A stretch of 64,000 nucleotides of DNA, from contig JAJGBQ010000007.1 of the NCBI GenBank assembly GCA_022457065.1, positions 1,116,001 through 1,180,000 on the forward strand, written 5' to 3'. The translations under genes and the position numbers were made by a program. Numbering within the stretch: position 1 is the stretch's first letter; the number at the start of each line of letters is the position of its first letter. The notes under the pieces were generated by a model. The model had not been told where the DNA came from, searched no databases, and saw nothing but the letters and a program-made list of their open reading frames with translations. This stretch comes from Curvularia sp. ZM96 (taxonomy: Eukaryota > Ascomycota > Dothideomycetes > Pleosporales > Pleosporaceae). Below are positions 1 to 10,781 of this stretch, one piece after another.

Positions 1-366
1 AATCAGCAATTCGCATCATGTATGACAACCGCAAGCCATTGAGTTTCTTATGACGTCTTGGTTTGAATATGTCTTGGAGCCTTGACCTTTTCCGAACTTA
101 GCAGACTCAATGGTCTCGCTCAAAGATTTTCCACATGATTCATTTTCTTTTCCAGATATTGTATGAGTGGTTTCCTAACTCTTAAGCTGTATGCACATGA
201 TGGTGCCGAGAGGCGTACAGCAAACAATATGTTTTGGCGCGGTCTTAAACCACTGCGCCAGCATCCAAGACGGCTCTCCAATGTCTTCAACCTTGCAGTT
301 GAGTATGTTTTTCCAACGACATAAATGCCCTTCTATGTTCAATGAAGTGTACTCACATCAGCGATC
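1..366. other. intergenic, nothing recognised
   Basis: I see no convincing gene here. A short open frame overlaps the start of the next gene in another phase and has no family features. The last 100 bases probably form the leader of the gene that follows. Confidence 0.5.
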
Positions 367-969
367 ATGGCTAATAACCACCCTCTACGCGGCCGAGTTC
401 GCCAACTTTTGGGTCTGCAGCCAACCCTCGAGATGACCCAATCCGAAATCTTGAAAGCCCAACGACGCACTGGAGACCGTATCGGGAACTGGCGATGCGC
501 CTGCGGCCACCTTAACACGATTATGTATCTTCCTGACCGACACATCCATCCCCTTGGTCTACTCCAGTGCCGTGCTTGTCCACTCATTTGGCACCCGTCC
601 ATCCCACCCAAGTTCACCAGCCGACGCCTCCATATTAACACACACGTACTTATCTCTCACGCTGCCCGATCCACACACGTCCTTTCTCGGCTTCGAAACC
701 CCACCTTGGAACATGTATACATCTGCCTGGGTTACGGCTGCGGACTAAGCTGGCGTACTGACATCAAGTCGAAGTGGCTCAGTATGGACAAGAAGCAAGT
801 TATGTTGCTCGGGGGAAAACGCGGGAAGTTGCACTGTGATTGCGGGGTGAGGATTTTCGAACCGGGGCAATACGAAGTTTTTGAGATCACGCCTGCTAAT
901 ATGCCTGCCTCGGCGCTTTTGGGTGTGCCCGCCGTTGGTGAGGGGAAGAAGCGCCGTGTCAGAGGCTAA
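367..969 (+). CDS. unknown cysteine-rich protein, zinc-ribbon-like
   Basis: A single-exon frame of 200 residues with an ATG in good context (ATCATGG). I do not recognise the family. It has two clusters of paired cysteines: a WRCACGH motif near residue 41 with a CRAC motif about 25 residues later, and a second set around residues 123-161 (CLGYGCG followed by CDCG). The spacing suggests two zinc-binding ribbons or knuckles. Tryptophans sit next to the cysteines, and the C-terminus is basic (KKRRVRG). There is no signal peptide or membrane segment, so a cytosolic or nuclear protein is likely. It lies upstream of, and on the same strand as, the permease, about 1 kb away. That the gene is real is fairly likely; its function is unknown. 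Confidence 0.6.
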   Translation: MANNHPLRGRVRQLLGLQPTLEMTQSEILKAQRRTGDRIGNWRCACGHLNTIMYLPDRHIHPLGLLQCRACPLIWHPSIPPKFTSRRLHINTHVLISHAARSTHVLSRLRNPTLEHVYICLGYGCGLSWRTDIKSKWLSMDKKQVMLLGGKRGKLHCDCGVRIFEPGQYEVFEITPANMPASALLGVPAVGEGKKRRVRG

Positions 970-1998
970 ATGCAGTGCGGCTAGCGATCCTGGTCTCAAA
1001 CGCCTCGAAGTTAACGAAAGTCTGATGAATTAGCATCATTTGTAGTCATAGGTAGCTTGGTGGAAGAGGAGAGTTGGGACGAAGTGTATTGTGTTTCTTG
1101 AGGTCGAGCAGTAGATGAAATGGAGTTCGTTTTCCTTGTCAATTCTGTGCGGAAGATTCTGTCTCAATCTAATATGCGAGTCGCAACGATGAAAGGAGAA
1201 GCACAGAAGAGGAAATGAGGCCCGCGTTTTCCATTTGAAGCTTAGCCATCAAGACAGCAACTAGACCTACCTCAGCTTTGGTGTGTCTTGGTAGATCGGG
1301 CTACCTACGATAATGATGCGCTATCTGCCTTGGCACCTTCCATTAAATACCTCTCTTTATTCTTCTAACGGACCCTTGTGTAAGGCTGCCTACGGCCTGA
1401 TTTGACATGCATTCATTGCGCTAGCGTTAAACGTGGGGAATACCGCCATTCTGGTCTGGCTAGGGGCTGGGCAACCGCCAAAAGAACCGCGTGGGCAGAA
1501 TGCATATAGCACTGATCGTCTGATCCGGTATCTTGTGGATGCATCAAACAAAAAGATTCGAACTTGTAGTAGAGAAGTCAAGAATTCGTTTATAATTTCA
1601 CATGCACTGAGAATGCCCTTACACTACGCATTACTCGTCACTTGAGATCTTATCTGTGCTTATCACCAGCTATCACCAGCTATCATCAGCTATCTGTACA
1701 CCCTTGCTCGTTTACCCTCGGTGCCTCCGCACGGAGAATAGTAGAGCAAGGTAGTTCTTGGAACACGCGCTTACTTGCCGCGAACAGGATGGCAAGGATA
1801 TGCTTGGCCACCGTACGCAGTGCCCTATCATTGTAGCTACCAGGTACTTGAATCGGGCGAGATGAATGCGCGCGGGATTTATAAGTAATGTGCTCCGTCT
1901 TCCCCTGCTGCGAGACACTGATGTTGATTGTCTCTCTTCAGTCTAAGTCTGTAAGAGGTCAGTCGAGCAGATAAGACGACAACGACGAAACGTACATC
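970..1998. other. intergenic, permease promoter region
   Basis: No gene supported. The stretch contains a short tandem repeat (listed separately) and open frames of 60-70 codons on both strands around 1390-1650 that start at GTG and lack family features. The final 200 bases are presumably the promoter and leader of the permease gene. Confidence 0.5.
1661..1690. repeat. 10-bp tandem repeat, three copies
   Basis: The unit TATCACCAGC occurs three times head to tail, the third copy with one C-to-T change, followed by a partial fourth TATC. It is non-coding and lies about 300 bases upstream of the permease start. Confidence 0.85.
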
Positions 1999-3892
1999 AT
2001 GTCGGAAAAGAAGGTGGAAGAGATGGCCACAGGCAAAGGCGACGTCGACTATGAGGTCGGAAATGTTCAGGAAGCAAGCCGTAGAAAGAGTTCGGTTGCT
2101 GCTCCTGCTCTCGTCGTGGGAGAAATCTTCGATGAGCGCTATGAAAGTACGCATCGAGGACTCAAGTCACGGTATGTTGTTGACCTCCTCAATCACTTTA
2201 CATGAAAAGAGAATACTGAAAACCGCCAGACATGCTCAAATGATCGCGCTCGGTGGAACGATTGGAACTGGTCTCTTCGTGGGCAGTGGTATAACTCTCG
2301 CTCGCGGTGGTCCAGCTTTCATCGTCAGCACTTACATCGTCATGTCCTTTTTGATCTTTTGCACGGTCGCCGGTATCATCGAAGTCGCGGCCTACCTGCC
2401 GACACCCGGATCCTCTATGAACCTCTTCGGCGCACGCTATGTTTCTCGCTCCTTGGGTTTTGGCCTCGGCTGGCTCTATTTCTACTCTCTTGGCATCCTC
2501 GTACCTTATGAGATTACAGCTGCTGGTCTTGTCATTGAATACTGGAATCCGCCGGTAAATATCGCCGTTTGGGTTACCATTATGATTGTTGTGATTGTGG
2601 GCTTGAACTGCTTTCCAGTCAAGTTCTACGGCGAGACGGAGTTTTGGTTTGCGGGCACAAGTACGTTGACACTAATTTCGATGCACCAATTGTGAGACAT
2701 ATGCTGATTTTTCACCACCATCATTATAGAAGTCGTCATGATATTAGGCCTCCTCTTCCTATCCTTTATCCTCTTCTGGGGTGGCGGTCCCCACCACGAC
2801 CGTCTTGGATTTCGATACTGGAAAAACCCCGGCGCAGCAAACACGTATCTGGCAGAAGGCGATGCTGGTCGCTTCGTCGCCTTGCTTTCCACTCTCGTCC
2901 TCTCAGCTGTATGTTTGTTCTCTCTAAAACGCCGTATTCTTTTTTTTTCATTCTTCTTGAGAGCGAGCAATTGACTAACAGGACATGCCGAGTAGTTCCC
3001 CTTCTCCTTCGCCCCCGAACTCCTAGTTGCCACAGGTGGAGAAATGGAATCGCCTCGACGTAACCTCCCTATCGCCGCGCGACGCTACATCTACCGTCTC
3101 ATCATTTTCTACGTCTTCGGTGTCCTCGCCATCGGCGTCATTTGCCCCTCCAACGACCCCATAATCACATCTGGTGGCGCAGGCGCGGGCTCCTCACCCT
3201 TTGTCGCGGGTATCAAAAATGCCGGTATACCCGTGCTCGACAGTATCATCAACGCAGGAATCATTATCAGTGCATGGTCGTCTGGAAACTCGTTCTTGTT
3301 CCTGTCCAGTCGCAGTCTGTACGCGCTCGCGCTGTCGGGCAACGCGCCGTCAGTCTTCAAATCGTGTACGAAATCCGGAGTGCCGTACTGGGCGGTAACT
3401 GCCTCATCACTATTCTGTGGCCTTGCCTATCTTAACGTTGGCTCTTCTTCTGCCGTCGTCTTTAGCTGGTTTGTCAACTTGACAAACACTGCCGGATTTA
3501 TTTCCTGGATATGCTGCGGCATCATCTACCTGCGTTTCCGTAAGGCGTGTGATGCACAGGGTATTACCGACTTGCCGTACCGCTCTCCAGTCGGTAAATG
3601 GGGCGCTTGGGTTGTCATTGCGTCTTTCACCTTTTTGTGTCTCATCAATGGCTTCGACGTTTTCTGGCCTGAGAAATGGAATGTGAGCTCCTTCTTTACC
3701 GCATACATAGGCATTCCTTTGTTCTTCCTTTTCTATGGAGGTCATCGTATTTGGGCAAGGGGAGATGGTTGGGCATATAATCCATTGGAGGTGGACTTGC
3801 AAACGGGTCTCGATAGAGTACTTGCTGAAGAGAAGCCGGCAAGAAAGATCGATGGGCCATGGTGGAAGAAGATGTCGCTCATTTGGCAGTAA
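1999..3892 (+). CDS. amino-acid permease, fungal YAT/AAT family
   Basis: Plasma-membrane amino-acid/proton symporter, predicted 559 residues. I join exons 1999-2171, 2230-2660, 2730-2908 and 2996-3892; all junctions are GT-AG and keep frame. The hydrophilic N-terminus ends in SRHAQMIALGGTIGTGLFVG, the first-helix signature of fungal permeases related to Put4/PrnB and Gap1. About 12 hydrophobic segments follow. The FPFSFAPELL and GGEMESPRRN block after intron 3 is the conserved loop of the family, and the C-terminal tail carries a W-rich end. Length is normal for the family. The closest relatives by eye are proline-type or general permeases, but substrate cannot be read from the sequence. It converges with the LRR gene, leaving about 160 bases between stops. 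Confidence 0.93.
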
Positions 3893-4051
3893 GTAGGTAG
3901 ACGCTCTGAACAATCGGAAATGCAAAACTTTTGCCGTATTCTGCTCATAACACCCTGGTATAACCGGAAAATTCAACACCCCAAAGTCTCGTATATACAT
4001 AAACAAGCTACAATGCTGTCTCCAAACGCCCACAATCACGTCCCGTCCGCC

Positions 4052-5815
4052 CTACCAGGTCAGTTCCTTTTCTGGTCGACGCATCATCTGTGACGGGACA
4101 CAGCCCCACGAACAGACACTGACTTTGAGCGGAAGAAAGCCGATGCCCAAGTCGGTGTTCCAAAACTCTATCCATTCTGCACGTGCCACGACATACTTCT
4201 TGTGGCACATATGACACTCGCGGAAAACACTGTATCCGCCAGCAGCATTTTCGTCTGCCCGCGCGAGTATCTTCTCTGCTGAACGGGGGATTTCAAATTC
4301 TCCGTCATCACTGATCATCCTACGCAGATCTGCCACGCTATCCATCTGAAGAGAACGAGTTAGGGCCGTTGTGACTAGGGAATGGACTTTTGACGATGAC
4401 GGCGGGGCGAACCAAGGTGAAGATGGGACACCATAAGTACCGCGATTTGTTTCGATGATAATGGGATAGTTTTCGTTATCGGAGCACGGAAGAGCAGGCG
4501 AGCCATGCAGCAGGGTGCCCGTCTGGTCATAATATGAGACTAGGGTCCGGGCAATGTACCGAGGCCCACTAAGCATGTGGTTGTCTTTGGCTAGATCACG
4601 AATGTAAAGCGAGGGGTGATGCGGGTAGAAGCCTACATCCACTTCTGTGTGGGTCCCAACTTCACCGCCAAAGCTGCTTGTCCAGGTTTCAAGGTACCGA
4701 ATGTACCAGACAATCTGATCGCGGTCTTTGCAGCTTGCGAGAGACTTGTAAAGTTTAGGAAGTTGGCTGTTTGCATAATCACGCCACAGGTCGAGAGGGT
4801 GAACGACATTTTGAGGGGTCCTATACGGATCCTGAGGAGCAGCCTCCTGAAAGCGTGCAAGAGTCATTGGCTCCAAAAGCTCACTGCTCATAATACTGCA
4901 ACGGACCAGTTTGCCATGTGGCCGGATAAGATTAAGAATGTCGAAAGGAAGGTATTTGAGTTGATTATGTGCGAGGTACAAGGACTCCAGTTTCGAAAGT
5001 TGACGAATCTCTTGGGGAAGTTCTTCAATATGATTATCACCCAGGGAAAGGCTGGTGAGGTATGTGATATTGAAGAGCGAGGGAACAAGGCGATGGAGCC
5101 TGTTCTTGTTGAGGATGATGCGAATGTCGGGCTCAAGCGAACGAAACTGCCCTTCGGTCGGACGCTCGCTGTCGTAGATAAGCGGATCCTTTATGATGTT
5201 CTTCAGTTCGCCGATTCGCGTAATGTCGCTATCCTGGAGCTGTTGCCCTTCGAAATTGTACGTCTCCTGGTCCCTGTCTAGGCCCTCGTCGATCTGTCGG
5301 TTGAACGCACGTTCGGCAGCACTCATGATGACCTTGGGGACAGCAGGGACGGCGGGGACTGCGGGGCAGCTGGACACATCCAATTCCATCTGCGCGTCAC
5401 TGTTGCCCATGTCGGTAGCTTGATCGACGGTGTAGGTTGTCTCGTCTGGGAATGGCGATCTGTGCTGAGGGAGGAGATCATCTGAGCTGTCGGTCGCGTC
5501 ACTCAGCATATACACGCCAGAGTCAAAGTTGCGGTCAAGGTTGCGGCAAAACTTTGTCTTCTTCACCTCTGGACTGTTGTGGGCAGACTCGCGATTGTCC
5601 CACCATGCGCCTTTGCGCTTGTTTTTGTGAATGCGCGGGGATTCATAATTGCTCACGTCGACAGACTCGCGGGAATCGTCGCTGGAAAAAAGCGGAGGAG
5701 GTGAGCTTGATTTTGAGGTGAAAGCGCCGTGCTGAGGCTCAAAGAAGGGAGGGCTTTGGGGGCTGATGCTGCCCAGGTACGGTGGCGATGATGGGGGGAT
5801 CGCGTCGCCCTCCAT
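4052..5815 (-). CDS. leucine-rich-repeat protein with C-terminal cysteine motif
   Basis: Intronless, 587 residues from the first ATG (MEGDAIPP); the open frame extends six codons further, but only to a TTG. The N-terminal third is low-complexity, proline- and serine-rich, with a PAVPAVPAVP run. The middle carries two to three leucine-rich repeats (LTSLSLGDNHIEELPQEI and LESLYLAHNQLKYLP), a protein-protein interaction fold. The C-terminus has CHMCHKKY followed by a late C-x-x-x-C pair, possibly a zinc-binding site. Similar proteins occur across Pleosporales without an assigned role. No signal peptide or membrane segment, so probably intracellular. Function unknown beyond the repeat fold. Confidence 0.85.
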   Translation of the reverse strand: MEGDAIPPSSPPYLGSISPQSPPFFEPQHGAFTSKSSSPPPLFSSDDSRESVDVSNYESPRIHKNKRKGAWWDNRESAHNSPEVKKTKFCRNLDRNFDSGVYMLSDATDSSDDLLPQHRSPFPDETTYTVDQATDMGNSDAQMELDVSSCPAVPAVPAVPKVIMSAAERAFNRQIDEGLDRDQETYNFEGQQLQDSDITRIGELKNIIKDPLIYDSERPTEGQFRSLEPDIRIILNKNRLHRLVPSLFNITYLTSLSLGDNHIEELPQEIRQLSKLESLYLAHNQLKYLPFDILNLIRPHGKLVRCSIMSSELLEPMTLARFQEAAPQDPYRTPQNVVHPLDLWRDYANSQLPKLYKSLASCKDRDQIVWYIRYLETWTSSFGGEVGTHTEVDVGFYPHHPSLYIRDLAKDNHMLSGPRYIARTLVSYYDQTGTLLHGSPALPCSDNENYPIIIETNRGTYGVPSSPWFAPPSSSKVHSLVTTALTRSLQMDSVADLRRMISDDGEFEIPRSAEKILARADENAAGGYSVFRECHMCHKKYVVARAEWIEFWNTDLGIGFLPLKVSVCSWGCVPSQMMRRPEKELTW

Positions 5816-6345
5816 CGTGGATGGAAAATTCAAGGAACCAACGGATTTGATAAAAGGGTATTATATTTCTTGTTTCTGTGATTGCAACGTGTCGCGCACT
5901 TCGCTTTTCTCTAGCGTGATGGGGAGGTTGGGTTGGAACTGGAGAGGAACGGGACGACGCGTTCTAGGGCCTTCGCACGCGACCCCGCCAGCAAACCAGG
6001 GTCTCGATGCCGTCATGTCCCGCGCCCCGATAACGATTCCACGTGCCCTGCTCCACACGCTGGAAAAACAAAAGCAGTGCGTGTCTTGTAGAGTGTTTGC
6101 GACATTGATGATGCTTGCATTTAAAACCGAGGATATGCCGTACTACACAGTAAAACACTTGGACGGCTAGATAGTTGCCGGGTCCAGGAGCCTCAATGCG
6201 GGGATGGCTGATGATAAGCAAGCACGTTTGACTGCATACAGTGTGTTGCAAACAGAGGCGTGGATATGCATATGCTGGCTTTCCAAACTCAGAAATATAA
6301 AGACGTAAGGAGAGAGGAAGAAAACAACTCCAACGTGCTGCAGTA
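5816..6345. other. intergenic, LRR-gene promoter
   Basis: No gene supported. It holds the upstream region of the LRR gene (leftward) and the 3' flank of the SDR-like gene (also leftward). Overlapping open frames are short and lack protein-like features. Confidence 0.5.
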
Positions 6346-7137
6346 TCACCAACCACCCATGCGCCTGAGGTGTGTATTGGGTATCAACCAGCCCTCCATT
6401 CCAACAGTGGGGCCCGCCAGCGGCTCACCTCTAGACATGGCCAACTCAGTCATAACCTTGCCCATGTTCCTGGTGGGTGTCACCATGTTCTTCCAGACCG
6501 GCCTGAGTGCTGCGATAATCGGCCCCTTGTACATTTCTTGCTTCGGTATAAAGGGATGTATCTCTGGATGATTAGCCGGGTCGACAGCTCCTGGCCGCAC
6601 ATTGTACACCCTGAACATGGGGTTCTGTTTGGCCAACTCAAGTAGCGCAGACTCGATCTGCCCCTTGACTCTACCGTAAATAGGTGTGAAAATGCCTGGA
6701 GATTGGGTGGCGCCTTCGCCCGACACATGGACGAATACAAAAGGCGAGTCGGGATGCAGCGTGGCAAAGCTCCGCGCCGCGGCGAGAGGGTAGTCGTAGG
6801 TTATTTCATGGTATTGTCTGGTAGCGGATGTGAATATTCAGGGCTGCCTCTCCACACTGAGACGTGGCTATCCATGTACGTACTCCTTGGTGACGGCGTT
6901 CTGCGATACGCCCTGTGCCCAGACACATCCGTGCGCGTCCTTCAGCTCGTCGAGAAGCGCTTGGCTGTATTTGTTGAAGTCGTCATGGATGATGACCTTG
7001 GCTTTTGTGTGGCCCTCTGCCATCTTGACTGGGCGTCTGCTAAGGATAGATATGCGGCTGATGCTTTCTTGTGCGAGCATGTTGTGGAGGACGGCCGAGC
7101 CCACGAGCCCCGTCGCGCCGGTTAGTATGACATGCAT
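6346..7137 (-). CDS. NAD(P)-binding Rossmann protein, SDR/epimerase-like
   Basis: Predicted 241 residues from two exons, 7137-6884 and 6817-6346, with a 66-bp GT-AG intron; joining them restores a continuous Rossmann protein. The N-terminus reads VILTGATGLVGSAVL, the TGxxGxxG dinucleotide-binding motif of atypical short-chain dehydrogenases. SGEGATQ matches the conserved serine region and YGRVKGQIE gives the YxxxK active-site pair. Fungal homologues are annotated only as nucleoside-diphosphate-sugar-epimerase-like; yeast Fmp52 is a distant comparison. Substrate unknown, no signal peptide. The stop lies about 530 bases from the LRR gene start, both on the minus strand. Confidence 0.85.
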
Positions 7138-7844
7138 CTTTGCTCTTGTACTGTGCCCGCTGTGGCCTTGGTGTTAGTAAACTCTAGCAAAACATCACCT
7201 GGGAGGCCGCTGCTGTCTACACCTATATATACCTGGGCGCGAGGAAGGTCAGCACTATTACTCTCGGTTAGCTCCTACAAAACAGCATATCGCTGACAGA
7301 AGTAGCATTCTTCCTATCATGGCAGGTGTACAGGCACTGGTGCATCTTCTGCTGTGGAGATAAATCATATGTCCGACTGGTGTGATGGCGTTGAGTTGAG
7401 GACGAAGAGACACCGCTCCGACAATGGTCCGGACGGTCACCATGGCGCTTGACTAAGCTGGCAGCGGCACGAGACTTCCAGGCTTGTACCCTGGGGGCCT
7501 GGGAAGCGCACTGGCACAACCCCCCTTGTCCCACATAGCAGTATCACAATCAGAGACACATCCCAATCGCACAAGTCCTTGCGCATAGAGACCCGCAGTC
7601 GAGGCCCTCTTCAATGGCAGGCTCTGATGCTTCTGCGGCCCCTGGCGATCAGGTGCGGACCGGGCTTTTGTTTTGCCCGGCCCCCAGGTAGGCGGCAAGG
7701 CCAGAGCAGCATGATTGATTGCTCAACACTTTCGTCGCGACCGGTGGATATTTTCCCGATTTTCCCGCTCGGAGTCCTCGAGCAATTCCAATCCATTTCG
7801 CCCATCACCTGCTGCTTTTCCTCTCTTCGGTCGTACTCGCAACC
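7138..7844. other. intergenic, divergent promoter region
   Basis: The space between two genes transcribed away from each other. Small open frames occur on both strands but none shows a motif, signal peptide or plausible splice continuation. A GC-rich stretch lies at about 7480-7700. Confidence 0.5.
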
Positions 7845-9911
7845 ATGACAGCCACGGCAAAAGCCATGGCGGACCGCCGTATTGTTCATCTGGTCTTACG
7901 TCACCTTTCCGACATGAAGTACAAGGATCGCCGACAACGGGGATCCGACCAACCAGTTGAATTTCTCGAGTTCCGACCGACACTAGTGCCTTCCATTCTC
8001 GTCAACAAGCTGTGGGCAGACGAGGGTACATCAATTCTCTGGAGACGCTATCCACACCTTCCGGCCTTGGAGCAGATGGCCCCCAGTCGCAAGCAATGGT
8101 ATGCCAATAAGGTTGAGCGGCTCTTTGTACTAGGGCCAACCGATGACGAGACCAACTTCGACTACTTGCAGGACTTGAGCTGGCCAAACCTGAAAACACT
8201 AGAATTGGAGGTGGACTGGAAAAAACACGAACTGGGATTAGGTTCTATGCTTCGGACAGAGCTTCAGCATTTGGAATTTCTGGGGCCACAGAGCGGTGAC
8301 TCTGAATATATTGCTCGCAATATTCTTCCAGCTTTGTTCAGACCAAGCCTCGTCAGCATTCACATTGGCTCGGATGTAATCGATTCCCAGGACCCGATAC
8401 ATCACCAGGTGCTCCTGGACCTACTTGATTCTGCACCCAGCATCGGCAATGTTCGCATTATGAGCGCCGGCTTCTCAGGAAAAGACATAATCTTCCAAAC
8501 TCTAAGTCAGCGGCTGGGTCTTGAAGCTCTAGAAATTGATCTTGAGCCTGGTTTGCAATTACTGCCTTGTATCTCAGGCCCTGACGCTTTGCCTTCTCCG
8601 TTCATCTCTCTCAGACGATTGCACGTCATGTGCTACCCGGAGATTGCTATTGCTCTGTTACCTCACCTGCAGCTCATCCAAGACCTACACCTAGATGTTG
8701 CTAGGATACCCACTCACGTACAGCAAGACAAAGATGCAAACACCCTAAACGACATCATCGACGAGTTGCTGCATTGCAACCAGCTTCAATCATTGCAGGT
8801 CAATATTGGCCAGCTCGCAATCGACTTTCCCTCCGCCACAGCATGTCCAAGACTTTCTGGTACCGCACTCACAAAACTGGCCATCAGCTGCCCAAAGTTG
8901 CAAAACATCAATCTCTTTGCTTCGGCACCGGGGGCTATCGATGGGTCAGGCATTTCTGGCCTCCAATTTGAAGCATTCTGTAAAGGTGTACCGGAACTAT
9001 TGAGCTTCAGTTTGAAGCTCCACCCACAAACAGCAATTGACTTGGAGTTCACAGCACTCAAGAGCTTAGGGAAGCACTGTCCCAAACTCGAAACGTTACG
9101 ATTGAAGATCGCCTGCCATATCCCGGATTTGCAAACAGTTATGGATTCACCGTCGCTGCAGCCTACCGAACCTGTCTCTCAAGATTTAATAGACCTGGAG
9201 GATGGCCCATCAGAGTCTTTCATTGTTGTCAAGGGCACCCAACGGGAGGCGTCGCCTGATACCCATAACCTGGCCGTGTCCGAGATAAACAGTGCGCCTC
9301 TTTTCCAGAACCTCAAGCATCTTGCTTTCGCACGACCGCAGTCAATACTCTCGATCGCAAGCGATACTTACATATTGTCGTCGAGCCCCCAAGCGAGTTC
9401 TGTCATGGATCCCATTGTCGAGAAGAGCCTTGTTCATTCATGGGCTCACCCGTTGGCTGCTCAATTTCCCCATTTGGAAATTTTGGAGGCTTGGGGGGAT
9501 TGGACGGGTCAAGACAATGAAACGCTAAACTACTTCTTACCACGTGAGACGTTGCTGGCAACCACTTGGGAGTTCCTTAGCGGCGTTGAACAAGACCTTT
9601 GGGACGAGGAAGACAGAAATCAAAACGGCAGCGCGGATTGGCATGACAACTATACCGATCGCTACAGCATCGACAGCCATACTAGCATAGATTGGGACCT
9701 GGCCAGCCTTGTCAATGAGTTTCGGGTTCAGCAAGATTTTGACGACCATCCTTCGTTAGACACTTATGAAGAGGAACCAGAGGACATGCTTACACCAGGA
9801 AGAGTCCCAGACAAGGATGAAAGATCTTTCTTTGGACATGCTAACGGCCAAGACATTGCCTCTTCTAGGACGGCAGTGATGTCCAAACCAGAGGTCGCCT
9901 GTTCAGTTTAG
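7845..9911 (+). CDS. F-box/LRR-like protein
   Basis: Intronless, 688 residues from ATG at 7845 (context AACCATGAC). The open frame continues 42 codons upstream, but I prefer this start because the following residues (MADRRIVHLVLRHLSD) look like the start of an F-box-like helix pair and the upstream part is atypical. The N-terminal 60 residues resemble the degenerate F-box of fungal proteins (LVPSILVNKLWADEGTSILWRR). Leucine-periodic segments follow to about residue 520, consistent with LRR-type repeats. The C-terminus is acidic with DE-rich runs. Such proteins usually act as substrate adaptors of SCF ubiquitin ligases; that role is inferred here. Confidence 0.75.
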   Translation: MTATAKAMADRRIVHLVLRHLSDMKYKDRRQRGSDQPVEFLEFRPTLVPSILVNKLWADEGTSILWRRYPHLPALEQMAPSRKQWYANKVERLFVLGPTDDETNFDYLQDLSWPNLKTLELEVDWKKHELGLGSMLRTELQHLEFLGPQSGDSEYIARNILPALFRPSLVSIHIGSDVIDSQDPIHHQVLLDLLDSAPSIGNVRIMSAGFSGKDIIFQTLSQRLGLEALEIDLEPGLQLLPCISGPDALPSPFISLRRLHVMCYPEIAIALLPHLQLIQDLHLDVARIPTHVQQDKDANTLNDIIDELLHCNQLQSLQVNIGQLAIDFPSATACPRLSGTALTKLAISCPKLQNINLFASAPGAIDGSGISGLQFEAFCKGVPELLSFSLKLHPQTAIDLEFTALKSLGKHCPKLETLRLKIACHIPDLQTVMDSPSLQPTEPVSQDLIDLEDGPSESFIVVKGTQREASPDTHNLAVSEINSAPLFQNLKHLAFARPQSILSIASDTYILSSSPQASSVMDPIVEKSLVHSWAHPLAAQFPHLEILEAWGDWTGQDNETLNYFLPRETLLATTWEFLSGVEQDLWDEEDRNQNGSADWHDNYTDRYSIDSHTSIDWDLASLVNEFRVQQDFDDHPSLDTYEEEPEDMLTPGRVPDKDERSFFGHANGQDIASSRTAVMSKPEVACSV

Positions 9912-10781
9912 GTACGAAAATAATCTGGAACGTGAAGCCTTCATGCTTGAACCAATCAACGACGATTTCCCTATATAACGAATACGCTTTCTTATGTCCA
10001 TACTCGTATACAATAGATTAAGGGGTAAGATGTAGAACACGAATTGACGTAAGAACTGGAATTTGAGACGCATGTATAGAGTACATTCGCTAGGAAGTTC
10101 GCAAGGAACGGTTTATACCTTCAATGTTCATCGGATATTTGCTTTTTCCCTACAGTACAGTAGGAGATCTCTCGCATGAATTGCCAACAAAATATACGCT
10201 GAGTATGTCCTACATATGTTACATCTAATTTGAGAAATCGTTGTCCGGGGACAGGTGCGGTGTTCGGTTTTCCTTAGCGTTCCTCCTCAGGCCAAATACC
10301 CATATCCGGAATGGAGAAACATGACATGTCTCAGTATTCCAAAGATGCCTTCCACGTACGTCACCAAGCAAGGGATGGCATGAAAATGATCCCATGAACC
10401 CTGGTACTGACTCTTTGTCAAGAAGCCTGCAAGGCGTTTCGTTGGTAGTTGGAGGGTGATTGAGCAAAGCACATTGCCATCTCTTCTTTCCCCGTGGGTT
10501 TACTACCAACCTCACCTTCAACACATGCAACGAAATTCTCAGAGCGACGGAAAGGGGTGTCCAAGACTAGGCCTTCGTTTGTATACAAGGGGGATTTTGA
10601 AGCAGCGGAATGCTCGTTCGAACACAGCCCAATTGAGCGCTCTGTAATGCGTGTCAACTGTACATCTCAGCGCTCTATCCTTTCTTGCGACCGCATCCAG
10701 GCATCCGCCTCAGGATATCCACACTCGCCCCTAGGACCAAAAAGAAAAAAACAGGACTGTGGGCGCATATTACTTGGTAAT
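9912..10781. other. intergenic, nothing recognised
   Basis: No gene supported. It contains the 3' flank of the F-box-like gene and the upstream region of the CFEM gene. An in-frame extension of the CFEM frame reaches 10494 without a plausible signal peptide or ATG context, so I treat it as leader. Confidence 0.45.

Noticed and set aside
5816..5833. N-terminal extension of the LRR protein
   Set aside because: The upstream codon is TTG; the first ATG lies six codons later and gives a normal start.
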